Source of the DNA: Uloborus plumipes | Lineage: Eukaryota > Arthropoda > Arachnida > Araneae > Uloboridae | DNA length: 64,000 nucleotides | Assembly (NCBI GenBank): GCA_038373865.1 | Contig: JAXGGA010004519.1 | Span: forward strand, 23,433-87,432 | Direction of reading: 5' to 3' | Part shown: piece after piece, positions 51,421-64,000 of the stretch | Position numbering within the stretch: position 1 is the stretch's first letter | Layout: each line of letters begins with the position of its first letter | Program-made: the position numbers and the translations under genes | Notes under the pieces: generated by a model | Told to the model about the DNA's origin: nothing | What the model saw: only the letters and a program-made list of their open reading frames with translations | Database searches by the model: none

Positions 51421-52249
51421 TTTTTAATGATTTCTAACCTAGTTAACATTGCAGACAAAAAACCCTGATAAAATTAAATGTAAAACAGGCAGACTAGGAA
51501 CGGGGAATAGAGTGAGAAAAGTCTCGAGCAAGAAATCCACTATTATGAACTGTTTTAAAGAATAATGCGGAGAAAAATGGTGCTATAACAGATTTTATAA
51601 CTCGACTTCAACAAATCTTTTAATCATTCCGCTTATAATATAACGCTCATCTGGTAAGTTGACCTCTGACAAAGACAATATTTCTTTGCTTGTCAGGTGA
51701 TAGGAAAGAATAATTGGTAGTGAATTAAGTTCAGTTACTTTTGTATCTGAAAAGTATTCCAACTCTAATCCGCGAAATTTGCCTTTTCAAAAAACTCGAA
51801 AAAATAAAGCATTTTTCAAACTCAGAGGGTAACTTACCAGTGGAGTACTATAAATGCACTTAATTTTTTACCATGTTGTTGTTTTCTTACAGTATTGTTT
51901 CAAAAACTTTAATTTTGGAACTAATTAAAGCATTATTTTCTTTATATACTTATTGATTTAATATAACTACAAATGTTCTCAATTCTGAAAGGTAAAGAAA
52001 ATTTTCTCACCCAACTTTTTCTAATAACATTTCTTGGAACCAACAGTGTCTTTGTTTAAGCGGGGCCGACAGTATAATGAACTTGAACTATATTTTCAAA
52101 TCACATAATGAGTAGAATCTTTTTTTTTTAATGCAGGTTTTCCCAGTTTTTAAGTGATTTTGAATTATTTTGTAACTTCGCTTCAATGCTTTTTTTTAAA
52201 TACGGCAGGACAAAGAAGTTACAATGTGCAAAGATTTAAAAAATAAATA

Positions 52250-52504
52250 AATTGTGTCGTCTGGTTGCAAAACTGGCCAACTCCTCAATTTTCGGAGAAA
52301 TTCTGTTTTTTGTACTAAATCATTTACTAACATTCCCACCTATTGGCAATGCGAAATATAAAAAAAAAAAAACAGGTGAAATCAGTGCGTTTTGAGGTTT
52401 AGAAAACTCTAATGTGCTGTAAATTCCCTAGGTGTGACAAAAAAGTCTCCCCTGAAAAATTTCTGTTATGGAGATAACCGGTTTTGCAACCAGGCGACAC
52501 AATT
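52250..52504. mobile_element. Small inverted-repeat element (255 bp)
   Basis: AATTGTGTCGTCTGGTTGCA at 52250 is inverted at 52504 (TGCAACCAGGCGACACAATT, one mismatch). Weaker pairing continues inward. The target duplication is unclear. Confidence 0.65.
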
Positions 52505-53065
52505 AGATCCTACAACAAGCCTGAAATCCTACGAGCCTGAACAATCACGAGTAAAAAAATCAAGAATTTCAATATCAAATAAAACAGTTTCCAAAAAAAA
52601 GTGCATAAAATTGAAGTTAATAAATATAATAAAATTATCTTGACTATTTCTCTTGAAAGTAAAGCTAGAGTGAATCAAAGCGTTAACTCAAAACACATAT
52701 TTTCCACTGAGCAAAATAAAAATCATAGGATATAATTCAATTAGGGCAAAGACAAAGATATCAGAAAATTTTATAACTTTGGAAATCACAAAAGTACTAA
52801 TATTAAAAAAATTAATGTTACTTACCTATGATAAGAAAGAATAGTAAATCAATTCCGTAATAAAAAATATTGTGCAGAGAAATATCTTACTTAGTCTTTA
52901 ATGGCTAGAAAAGAAAGGAGCTGTAAACTACATAATAAGTACCTAATTACACTGCTTAACTTGCGTACAGCACCATTATTCAATTCAACAGAGCAATAAT
53001 ATTTTGATCAAGTTTTATTTCCAAAAATGGAAATATATATTTAAAACTTGTCGGTTTCTTCAGAA

Positions 53066-54212
53066 CAGTGGTTCCCAACCTTTTTTTGCCCATCTGCCCC
53101 CTCAAGAGGGTGACTGAAATTTATCGCCCCCACCCCCCGCCTTGAAAAAAAGTCATAATTTGCCGCAATGAACATGAATATTTTTGAAAATACAAATAAT
53201 TTTCATTTGAAGTGCAATGTAGGTACATAACAAAGCAATTTATTATCTAATAAATATACGTACATTATAATGCACAATGTAATAAAGCAAATATCTCTAT
53301 TCTTTCGCAATCTCTCCTCTTTCTTTTCCATAACGAACTGATAAGCATTTGAAGGGAACTACTTAATTATGATCAGTGACTCTATTTTCGAAAACCTAAG
53401 TATATTTTTTGTGAAATTATTTTATTTTTGAAATTGGAATCAAAGAGAATTTAGAAGACTCACTTAAAATTAGACAAAAATAAAGAAATAATTAAGAATT
53501 AAAAATGCATAAACTTGGAAATCAAAATGGAAATACTTCCTTAAGGTTCAATTGAAGTATGAGTTTTGTTTTATTTGATTATTTTTAAATTTGTGAACCC
53601 TTGTCTGAACCCTAAAAATTGGTTTCTCCAACAAGGGTCTGGCCAGAGAAAATTTGGGTTCGAAAACGGACCCTTCACAAAAATCCGATCGATAAAAACG
53701 GACCCTTCAGAAAAATCCGATCGATAAAAACGGACCCTTCACAAAAATCCGATCGATAAAAACGGACCTTTCAGAAAAATCTGATCGATAAAAAAAGACC
53801 CTTCACAAAAATCCGATCGGTAAAAACGGTCCCTTCACAAAATTGCAATCATCCAGGGTGTAAAAAAATCAATTATTTTTTGGAAAAACAGAAAAAAAAT
53901 GGATATTTTTTTATTTGCATGAGTAATACACTTCTTCCCCTCTTCCTAAAAAATTTCAAATTGTTTTATATTTCACAAAATTGGTTGACTTTTTCACAAA
54001 ATTATTTTCACAAAAAAGGGACCCTGTGAAAAATCCTGGACAGACCCCTATCCTAAGTTTTCAATTCAGATATTCGTGTGCTTTTTATTTATTTATTTTA
54101 GCTTTCAAACATTCATTGCCCCCCTATTGCCACTCAAGAATTCATCGCCCCTTTTAGAAGTCATATCGCCCCTTGAGGGGGGGGGGGAACGCTCCCAGGT
54201 TGGGAACCACTG
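53066..54212. mobile_element. Non-autonomous hAT element (1.15 kb)
   Basis: The ends are CAGTGGTTCCCAACCT and its exact inverse, AGGTTGGGAACCACTG. The flanking 8-mers are CTTCAGAA (53058-53065) and CTTTAGAA (54213-54220), a target duplication with one later change. GCCCC-rich subterminal motifs (CATCTGCCCCCTC near 53090, ATCGCCCCTTGAG near 54165) face each other. No hAT transposase is visible. It contains a 32-base tandem array, and a possible older element with GGGTCTGGCCAG / CTGGACAGACCC ends at about 53635-54050. Confidence 0.85.
53667..53840. repeat. Tandem array, 32-bp unit, about 5.5 copies
   Basis: Units CGGACCCTTCACAAAAATCC + GATCGATAAAAA start at 53667, 53699, 53731, 53763, 53795 and 53827, with point changes. 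The array lies inside the hAT element at 53066-54212. Confidence 0.92.
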
Positions 54213-54550
54213 CTTTAGAATAATGTTAACAGCTTTTAAAATTCTACAAAAAACCTATTAGTTAATTTAAAAATCTACCAGCAAAAATTGTCAAGAATGG
54301 CTAAAAATTAAAAATTCGCTTTCTCATAAAATTTAAAATAATTATATTTTAAATTAAAGCGTTGACAAGAAACAAATCAATAACATTTGTAGTAAATTAA
54401 AACGCTCAAGCAATTAAGTCATTCCATAAAAATTTCATTCTAGTAGGAGCACATTTAAGCGGAAGAGCAGATTGCGGTTAAATTTCCCATTTTATTCCAG
54501 TACTTTGGATTTTAATACAGAATAGACTTTACATTTTTGTTAAATTTCGT

Positions 54551-54810
54551 ACGGAATGTCTAAATAATGCCAACAACAATTTTTCATTATCCTTCACTTT
54601 TCCCATGATTGTAACAAATACGACACTTATTAAAGAATCTGAACACCATATATTACCTATTATCAAGTATTTAAAAAAAAACGGAATGTCTAAATAATGC
54701 CAACAACAATTTTTCATTATCCTTCACTTTTCCCATGATTGTAACAAATACGACACTTATTAAAGAATCTGAACACCATATATTACCTATTATCAAGTAT
54801 TTAAAAAAAA
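54551..54810. repeat. Exact 130-bp tandem duplication
   Basis: 54551-54680 is repeated at 54681-54810 with no difference seen by eye apart from the length of the final A-run. It is either a recent duplication or an assembly artefact. Confidence 0.92.
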
Positions 54811-55889
54811 AATTTAAACATTTTTATTTTAATAAGATGCCAATTTAATGCAAAGGCTCATCTATTTTGTCTTTCTTCGAAATAAAAGAATTTTCATTCA
54901 CTATCCTAAATTTATGTGTTAAGTATAATTGTTAATTAAAAAAAATCATTTTGAAAGAAAAATAATACAGCAAATGGAAAATTTTGTTTGAGTTTGCATG
55001 CATATTTGGGCACATATTAATAATTAATTTCTTTCCTGATAATTGATGATCCTTTCTTCCCTGATCTCTATATATAGTTCGGTAATGGTTAATAAATACC
55101 CTGATCAGAAGAATAAAACTTACTGGAACCTAACATTTTCCCATAGATATAAAAGATCTCCATTTGATCAAATAGTTTTCTTGGGATAAATCCAACAAGA
55201 TAAATTTAACAAATACTTTTTCTACGAAAAGTTTATAATTAATTAAAGCAATATGAAAAGTCAAAACAGAAAGACATCAAAGGTTTAGAAAACTGATCCT
55301 GAAGTTACACCTTTCACACTTAAAAAAAACTTATTTTAAGCGTCATCGTGCACCTTCATAAGACTTTTCTACTTTGCTACATTGTAAAATAGACACCAAC
55401 GAATTTCGGCCAAAAATCGAAAACAAACAAATTAAGTAGTAAACTGTCAATTTTAAAAAAATCAAGAAATATTATGTTTCAAGAATACGAAAAGAATACT
55501 TATCTTCAAGGAAACTTTCCATTTTCACACGAGGCACGGAAAAAACATAAACATGCTCTGGGTGTAGCATGTTGCCACTCACAGGTTGTTGTTCCAAATT
55601 TCCCGCCATGAAAGTGAATACATTTGCGCAGGCGTATTTTCATTTAAAAAACCTCTACTTGTAAACTTTGAAGCGATTATTTATGAATGTGTTAAAATAA
55701 CAAAACAATGCAACATAAATGCCTTTGATGGTCCACTTAGCACGTATTTTGTTCAAGTTTGGAATTTTTAGCGTAAACATGATTAGGACAAGCGTCCCTA
55801 TTATGGGGACCCTAGTCATTATTAATGCATTTTTTTTTACAGTATAAATCAATTCCTCATAAAGTTTAACCATATTCATAACATTAGAG

Positions 55890-56130
55890 GACTGTTAGTG
55901 GCCCATTGTTTCTATAAACAACATAGGAGAGTAACAGAGGGAAATAAAGTGGGAGTTGAATGCGGGGCCTCCTTTTCTTCTTCCGTGCGACCACGCTTCA
56001 GAGCAGCAAATTTTGGCCTTATTAAAGTACTTAACACTGGAGTCTCCACAGGGACTTTCTTCAACAACACAATTAACGTTTTCTACGCTTGTAATTGTGC
56101 TTTAAGATGTTTAAAAGTTACGCATTGATG
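55890..56130. other. GC-richer, unassigned intronic block
   Basis: Locally GC-rich sequence including GCGGGGCCTCCTTTTCTTCT. No repeat structure or protein family was recognised. The short + frame at 55898-56128 has no known motif. Confidence 0.35.
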
Positions 56131-56774
56131 AAGCGAGATATAAACACACTATGAAGCTAAAAACGTAAAAAATTATTAGTTTAGTGCAAAGCACATGCGA
56201 TAATAAACGGTATTTATGCAACCACAGCATTTTGTTATTCGTATATGAATATCTGCAAAAAAGTCACCCTCCCCCACTCGAGAAAATTTTTTGCTGCGTC
56301 ACTATTCACTTGTTTTTTCAAACTGCTTTTTTTTCTTTTTCTTTCTGCTTAAGACTCTGACGTCATGAAAATAAAATAATTTACATAATTGTTAAGTAAA
56401 TGAAAGGTACCCGTTTTCGAAAATCAAAAATTATTTTTTTTTTCGTACGTTTACCTTAAGAACCAGTTTTGTTGCTGATGGAATTTTGATTGAAAATATC
56501 TTTGAAAAAAATTTTAAATACAAAAAGCTAGTTTTAGCTACAGTCAAATTTGCGGCCTATTCGTCAAGCCGTGCCAATTATATGTAAATACATTAATTTA
56601 TCAAAAACAGGATGGAAACAATTCTCCCCCCCCCCAGCCCCTTTTAAATGATGTACATTAGTTTTATTTATGCCCCAATTATTGCAGAAGAAGTAAAGTA
56701 TCAGTTTTAAATATTTTCTCTGAAGTATTTTTCATATAAATCATGAAAAATACTTCAGGGAAAATATTATAATC

Positions 56775-57300
56775 TAGTCAACTCGCGATAACTCGAACTT
56801 CGATAACTCGAATTTTTCGACATCTCGAAAATAAATTTTTTTCCTGCACCTTTATTGCTGAATTTTTTCTCTTTAACGCTCGAAGAATTTTTTCCTTATT
56901 CTCGATAACTCGAAATTTTTTCTGATTCACTCAACTTCAGTCTCCCAAAACTCGGATTGTCAAACGCCATCAGTGCCTTTTGCCATTGAAGTGTTTTGTA
57001 CTCTCTCACTGGCGCGCTCTTAAAAATGCGAAGCGATTTTCACAGTTGTCTTACCCACAGACATGTGGGTGGGGAGACACGTTTCAGCTGCTCCTTGCTT
57101 TCAGTCGTGGACAATGGTCAAAACATTCCAGGAAAAAAGACACCTCATCTTCAACTTGACTGACCAGTCCCCTTGCCTTCGTCTTCCTACTTTACTCAAT
57201 GCTGTGAAAAAGCCGAGGCTTCTTTTTCATATCGTTATCGTAGAATGGCTACAAAACGAAATGCTCTATACATTTTCTTTTGCAGATAGAAGAAAAGGGT
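56775..57300. mobile_element. Possible Tigger-like element end
   Basis: AGTCAACTCGCGATAACTCG followed by repeated GATAACTCGAA words (56780-56930) resembles the terminal region of arthropod Tigger-like elements. A GC-richer stretch follows to 57300. No opposite end was found, and the frame at 57063-57302 has no clear motif. Confidence 0.35.
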
Positions 57301-57392
57301 GATTAGAAAAAGGAGGAAAGAAAATATATGCATAAGTACTTATATTGAATTTAGTTTTTGTAAGGTTGTTTAGGTTTTGTTTTTCAAACTAA

Positions 57393-58113
57393 TGCAAATT
57401 TTTATAAGAGTACTAAAATTTGTTATTTTTTTTTATAAAAAGAATAAAGAGTGAAATGAAGATAAAATGCAGATTTGTGATGTCTTTGAAATATTTGCAA
57501 AAAAAATGCATATGTCATAAAATAACATTTTAAGTATTCGAAACTTTCGCAAATTATTATAAGAGTACTAAAATTTGTTATTTAAAAAAAAAAAAAAATA
57601 AAGAGTGAAATGAAGATAAAATGCAGATTTGTGATGTCTTTGAAATATTTGCAAAAAAAAAAAATGCATATGTCATAAAATAACATTTTAAGTATTCGAA
57701 ACTTTCGCAAATTATTATAAGAGTACTAAAATGTGTTATTTTTTTTAAAAAGAATAAAGAGTGAAATGAAGATAAAATGTAGATTTATGATGTCTTTGAA
57801 ATATTTGCAAAAAAAATGCATATGTCATAAAATAACATTTTAAGTATTCGAAACTTTCGCAAAGTATTATAAGAGCACTAAAATGTGTTATTTTTTAAAA
57901 AAAAGAATAAAGAGTGAAATGCAGATAAAATGCAGATATATGATGTCTTTGAAAAATTTGCATAAAAAATGCAGACATTTGAAGCAATACAGACATGAAA
58001 TGAAAAAAAAATGCAGACATTTTGATGTCTTCGTAATATTTGCAAAATTTTTACAGAATCTGTAAAAAAAATTTTTTTTTTGCAAAATTTTTGAAGATAT
58101 TTTTTAGCTGGGT
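57393..58113. repeat. Minisatellite, 150-159 bp unit, four copies plus
   Basis: Units containing TATAAGAGTACTAAAAT, GAATAAAGAGTGAAATGAAG and GATGTCTTTGAAATATTTGC recur at about 57401, 57556, 57715 and 57865, then degenerate to 58060. The right edge TTTTTTAGCTGGG mirrors the CCCAGCTAAAAAA edge of the array at 49574. Confidence 0.85.
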
Positions 58114-60353
58114 TAATTATACTTTTTATCACTGAATTTGAGTGTAAGAAAACATTTTTGGAGGGTTTTTAAGGCTATCTTAATTTAAAGAAAACATGTT
58201 TCAGGTGTTCGTAACAAACTAATAAATTTACATGTATTGTTCAATAAATGAATAAATAAAACAAAAAAAGCTCAATCCAGGACTTGGTTTTCAAGAAATA
58301 ACACTACGTAGCAAATGCTCAAAAAACTTCGTTTAGCTTTGAAGTATTTCTTTTCAATTTGGTTAAGCAGTGCGCGTATGCAGAAAAGCGGCGGAATTTT
58401 TCTCAAAACTTTCGTAGCCGTAGCAACGGTACAACCAAAGTTTATGCTTTTCCATTTTTTGTTACTACTGTACGTAGTAAAATGTTCTCCATAGTAAAAT
58501 AATTGTCAAAAAATCCTTTTAAATATATATATTTTTGTTTGGGGGACGAATGAAGCAATAAAATGTAATGAAGAAAATCATATTGGCAGAAACGTTCCGA
58601 GTTTCCAATGAATAAGCAAACGGAAAATGGAAGCAACCCGAATGCCCTTGAAAGGTACTATTTCCACAGTTATAGCTCAAATTGAGACTCAAAAAGTATT
58701 TTGTGACAACGTTGTTCAAGAATCTGCAGCGTTTAAGCACCCTCAGTATATACTCTCAAAACTTCCTGGAGCTTTTGGAACAGCTGCTTCTTAAAGCTGG
58801 TGTTTTCGTCAAGCAAGCAAAATCATTGAGTATGAAGATAATCCCAAGAAAAAGGAAATTGAGGCATGGATTAGTTTTGTTAAGATAGTGCTTTCTTGAA
58901 AATAATAAAGCTGAGAACTACATTTAAATGTTTGATACATTAAAATTACAGCAAAACCAGGCAGAATGATATCCATCAAATTATATATCCTTCCTGTCCA
59001 CTTCCCAGGTAGCACAAAAAAAGTTTAAACGTTTTATAAACGTTTTTAATCCGTTGTCACAACGTTAATAACTATTTTACAACCTTTATAAAACGAAGTG
59101 TGCTACTTGGGTTAGAATACTTCAAAGATATCATCGCAAATTTAAAGGAGTAAGGAGAAAGCGTTAATCAGGAGATACAAATTCTTTACGTTGTAACCCA
59201 AAATCACCACGATTAGTTGTAAAGTTAACTGTCACCAGCAATGCATATATTAAAAGAAAATAGTCTTAACTTTTCGTGAAAAAGTTTTGTTTCTAAACAT
59301 TTATACGAACTTGTTTAGAATAATTTTTAAAAAATCATCTTTCTCATTAAGTTTTTTTTTTTTTTTTTTTGTTCATCAAAATCTGAAAAATCAAACTCTC
59401 AGCAAAAATAAGTACAAAACTGCGTTTGTACCTTTACTATCGTATTTTAATAAAAGTAACTAAGTTTCTCATACAGATTGAAATGCTGTTGAGTAAACAG
59501 TTACATAAATATACAATTATGCTAAAGACTAGGGAAGGAAGGATGATTTCTCTTTACCACGAATTTGCATAAATCTTCAGAAGCTCAATGTGTCCAACAC
59601 AGCTCATTAATCATTGCCGTTTGTGGAATGGGCCTAAACTGTATTAGTTAATTCAGAGCCATTCAAGCTAGAGGACAAATTCATATTTGTGTGTGATTCA
59701 CGAGAGTAGTAAGTTCTGAATTGGCTTTAGATAATTAATTACATGGATAGTATCTTTGAAGATGGAAGTAAATGAGTCTTTTGGGGTTGTGAAAAATTGA
59801 CAAAGTGCTACATCAGAATTTTGGCTTAGAATTATTAAAGAATCTATTAGGAGAAAATGTCTGGCATACATACTTCTATAAAAAAATGTTTCTTTTATAC
59901 TCTTTTACGAAGTATTCGACTTAACTATTTGACCAAAATACAAAAACAGGACATTTTCATCATGAGTAAAGTAAGAAAATATGAATAAAGTTTAAATAAA
60001 GGTATTTTAAAAAGGTTGAAAACTACACAAAGAGCTGCTTCGAGCCTATCAAGCCAAGCCTCTGCTTTGGTGTTGGAAAAATCATCAAACTTTTAAGTGA
60101 ACCAGAAAAAGTAAATAAACCATCATTATACTACTAATGGTTTATTTACTCTTACTCAATCACTTAAATTGTTTTTTTGTGACACATGTTGTATGTACTG
60201 AATTAGTCTTCTTCCATAACCCGAGACACTTTCTTTCTTTTATTTTACTTATTTTCAAATGCTTTACTTTGTACTTTCATTCTATGATCTTATTTAACTC
60301 AGAGCTCAGTTCAAAGGGTTTGACTTTGAATTTTACATATTTTTATTATCAGA
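58114..60353. other. Intronic stretch, mostly unassigned
   Basis: AT-rich with a TTT run at 59350. Apart from the small element at 59004-59111 I recognise nothing. Short frames near 58519-58888 lack known motifs. Confidence 0.6.
59004..59111. mobile_element. Small MITE with CCCAGGTAGCACA ends
   Basis: CCCAGGTAGCACA at the left and TGTGCTACTTGGG at the right are inverted with one mismatch. The interior has AAACGTTTTATAAACGTTTT. The length is 108 bases. The superfamily is unknown. Confidence 0.7.
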
Positions 60354-61157
60354 TTAACTCATTAATGTCTAGCGTCCTTTTATAGGGGCGATCCAAAAAG
60401 TGTGTCTGGATTTTCCAAAAATGAGCATTTAAACCAAATAATAGTGTTCAATTATTATTTTGGTATTCTTTCATTTCATTATTAACAGATTGCAGCACAT
60501 AACCATTGTAAAGTGTGTTCTGTAGCCGTTTTATTATGACCTTTATCAAGAATTACATCGTTGTCAATCTCAAGAACAAAAAGCTAAGTTTTAAAATTAT
60601 TCCCAGCTTCCCAATTTATGTTAATTGCTGCTTTTTTTTGTCGTGTGCCAGCCAGGCTGACATTTTGGGGTGCGCTGCTTCACTTTTCTAACTGTACCGT
60701 TATTTGGTGTGAAGTCCGACTTTCACAGTACACGTATGCCATAGGTACCCGTTTATAGGGTAGGCAACCTTTCACACAACAACACATTCACACAAAGAAA
60801 GGACAAGGACAGGAGAGAGAAAACACATCCATGCACCACCCAGGACTCGAACCCGGGGCCACACCATCCGTGTCAGACTGCTCTGATCACTAGACAAGGT
60901 GGCCGGCAATTGCTGCTTTTATTTCTTCTTATAAAATGTCTTTTTAAATATTATATTGTAGGTAGAAAAAATGTTAGTATTAAAAAGTATGTACCCTCTA
61001 GTGCCTAGCTTTCCTTTTAATGACGATTTTTTTTTTTAATAAAAATATTATTTTTCACATAATATTTTTTAAAATTATTTTTCCTGTCAATCAAACACTA
61101 TTTGTAACTAGTATACAAAATATCTTTGCAAAAAAATGTCAGGCGTTAATGGATTAA
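60354..61157 (+). mobile_element. piggyBac short derivative, adjacent to exon d
   Basis: TTAA at both ends (60354-60357, 61154-61157). The left 280 bases match the right end of the 42714-44506 element in reverse (AAAAAGTGTGTCTGGATTTT region). The right 250 bases match its left end (GTATACTAGTTACAAATAGT, seen inverted). The transposase region is deleted. A SINE is inserted at 60636-60907. Exon d starts 72 bases after the element. Confidence 0.88.
60636..60907 (-). mobile_element. tRNA-derived SINE with target duplication
   Basis: The target duplication AATTGCTGCTTTT lies at 60623-60635 and 60908-60920. On the minus strand the element begins GCCGGCCACCTTGTC. It has an A-box-like TAGTGATCAGAGC (60892-60880) and an exact B-box GGTTCGAGTCC (60853-60843) with tRNA-like spacing, and it ends in a short A-tail. 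It would be transcribed by RNA polymerase III and moved by a LINE. It sits inside the piggyBac derivative, so it is the younger insertion. Confidence 0.88.
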
Positions 61158-61193
61158 ATAATTGGATATTTTACATAATTGAAAGTCGATTGA

Positions 61194-64000
<2,807 letters not shown>

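Noticed and set aside
60820..60907. tRNA gene on the minus strand
   Set aside because: The A and B boxes are present, but the sequence is part of a longer retroposed unit with A-tail and target duplication and does not close into a proper cloverleaf by eye, so it is called a SINE.

Overview
This window is a piece of a eukaryotic, almost certainly arthropod, nuclear gene. It contains four exons of one gene on the + strand, an AMPA-type ionotropic glutamate receptor subunit, at 1078-1185, 7802-7915, 24968-25183 and 61230-61585. The exons have consensus AG/GT borders, join in frame, and encode in order the end of the amino-terminal domain, the linker into the ligand-binding domain, most of lobe S1, and the end of S1 through the first membrane helix and the pore loop. 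The 5' exons and the exons for M3, S2, M4 and the tail lie outside the window. Everything else is intron: roughly 6.6, 17 and 36 kb of AT-rich DNA, plus partial introns at both edges. No second host gene could be supported.

The introns are full of mobile DNA, much of it with readable borders. In order there are: a foldback element carrying a 95-bp minisatellite (3484-4148); an array of minus-strand Helitron pieces that stops 32 bases before exon 2 (4939-7769), interrupted by a TA-flanked hairpin element and microsatellites; a pogo/Tigger-like transposase remnant (9261-10440); a deleted mariner-type element (10634-11568) with a second hairpin element beside it (11637-12295); a TTAA-flanked MITE (14305-14849); a TA-flanked MITE of the CACTG family (15221-15626); a complete non-autonomous Helitron (17036-18689); a Tigger-like element inserted in a second copy of the TTAA MITE (19116-21462); and, sharing that TTAA, a 3.1-kb TTAA-flanked giant foldback (21459-24543).

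Intron 3 contains three more CACTG elements and a related one (25226, 29770, 34743, 46072), an hAT MITE with an 8-bp target duplication (26877-27055), a LINE 3' remnant (27620-27907), an (AC)73 microsatellite, a third hairpin copy (39463-40115), a piggyBac relic with transposase remnants (42714-44506), a TA-flanked element (47276-48378), several minisatellites, a 1.15-kb hAT element (53066-54212), and a short piggyBac derivative interrupted by a tRNA-derived SINE that ends 72 bases before exon 4.

The organism is inferred from the receptor sequence (AMPA-like but not vertebrate), the very long AT-rich introns, and Helitron, pogo and piggyBac families typical of arthropods. A chelicerate such as a spider is plausible, but the sequence does not settle it. 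The strongest candidates for something undescribed are the hairpin-forming elements, especially the 3.1-kb TTAA foldback, and the nested insertions whose pre-insertion sites can be read from sister copies.
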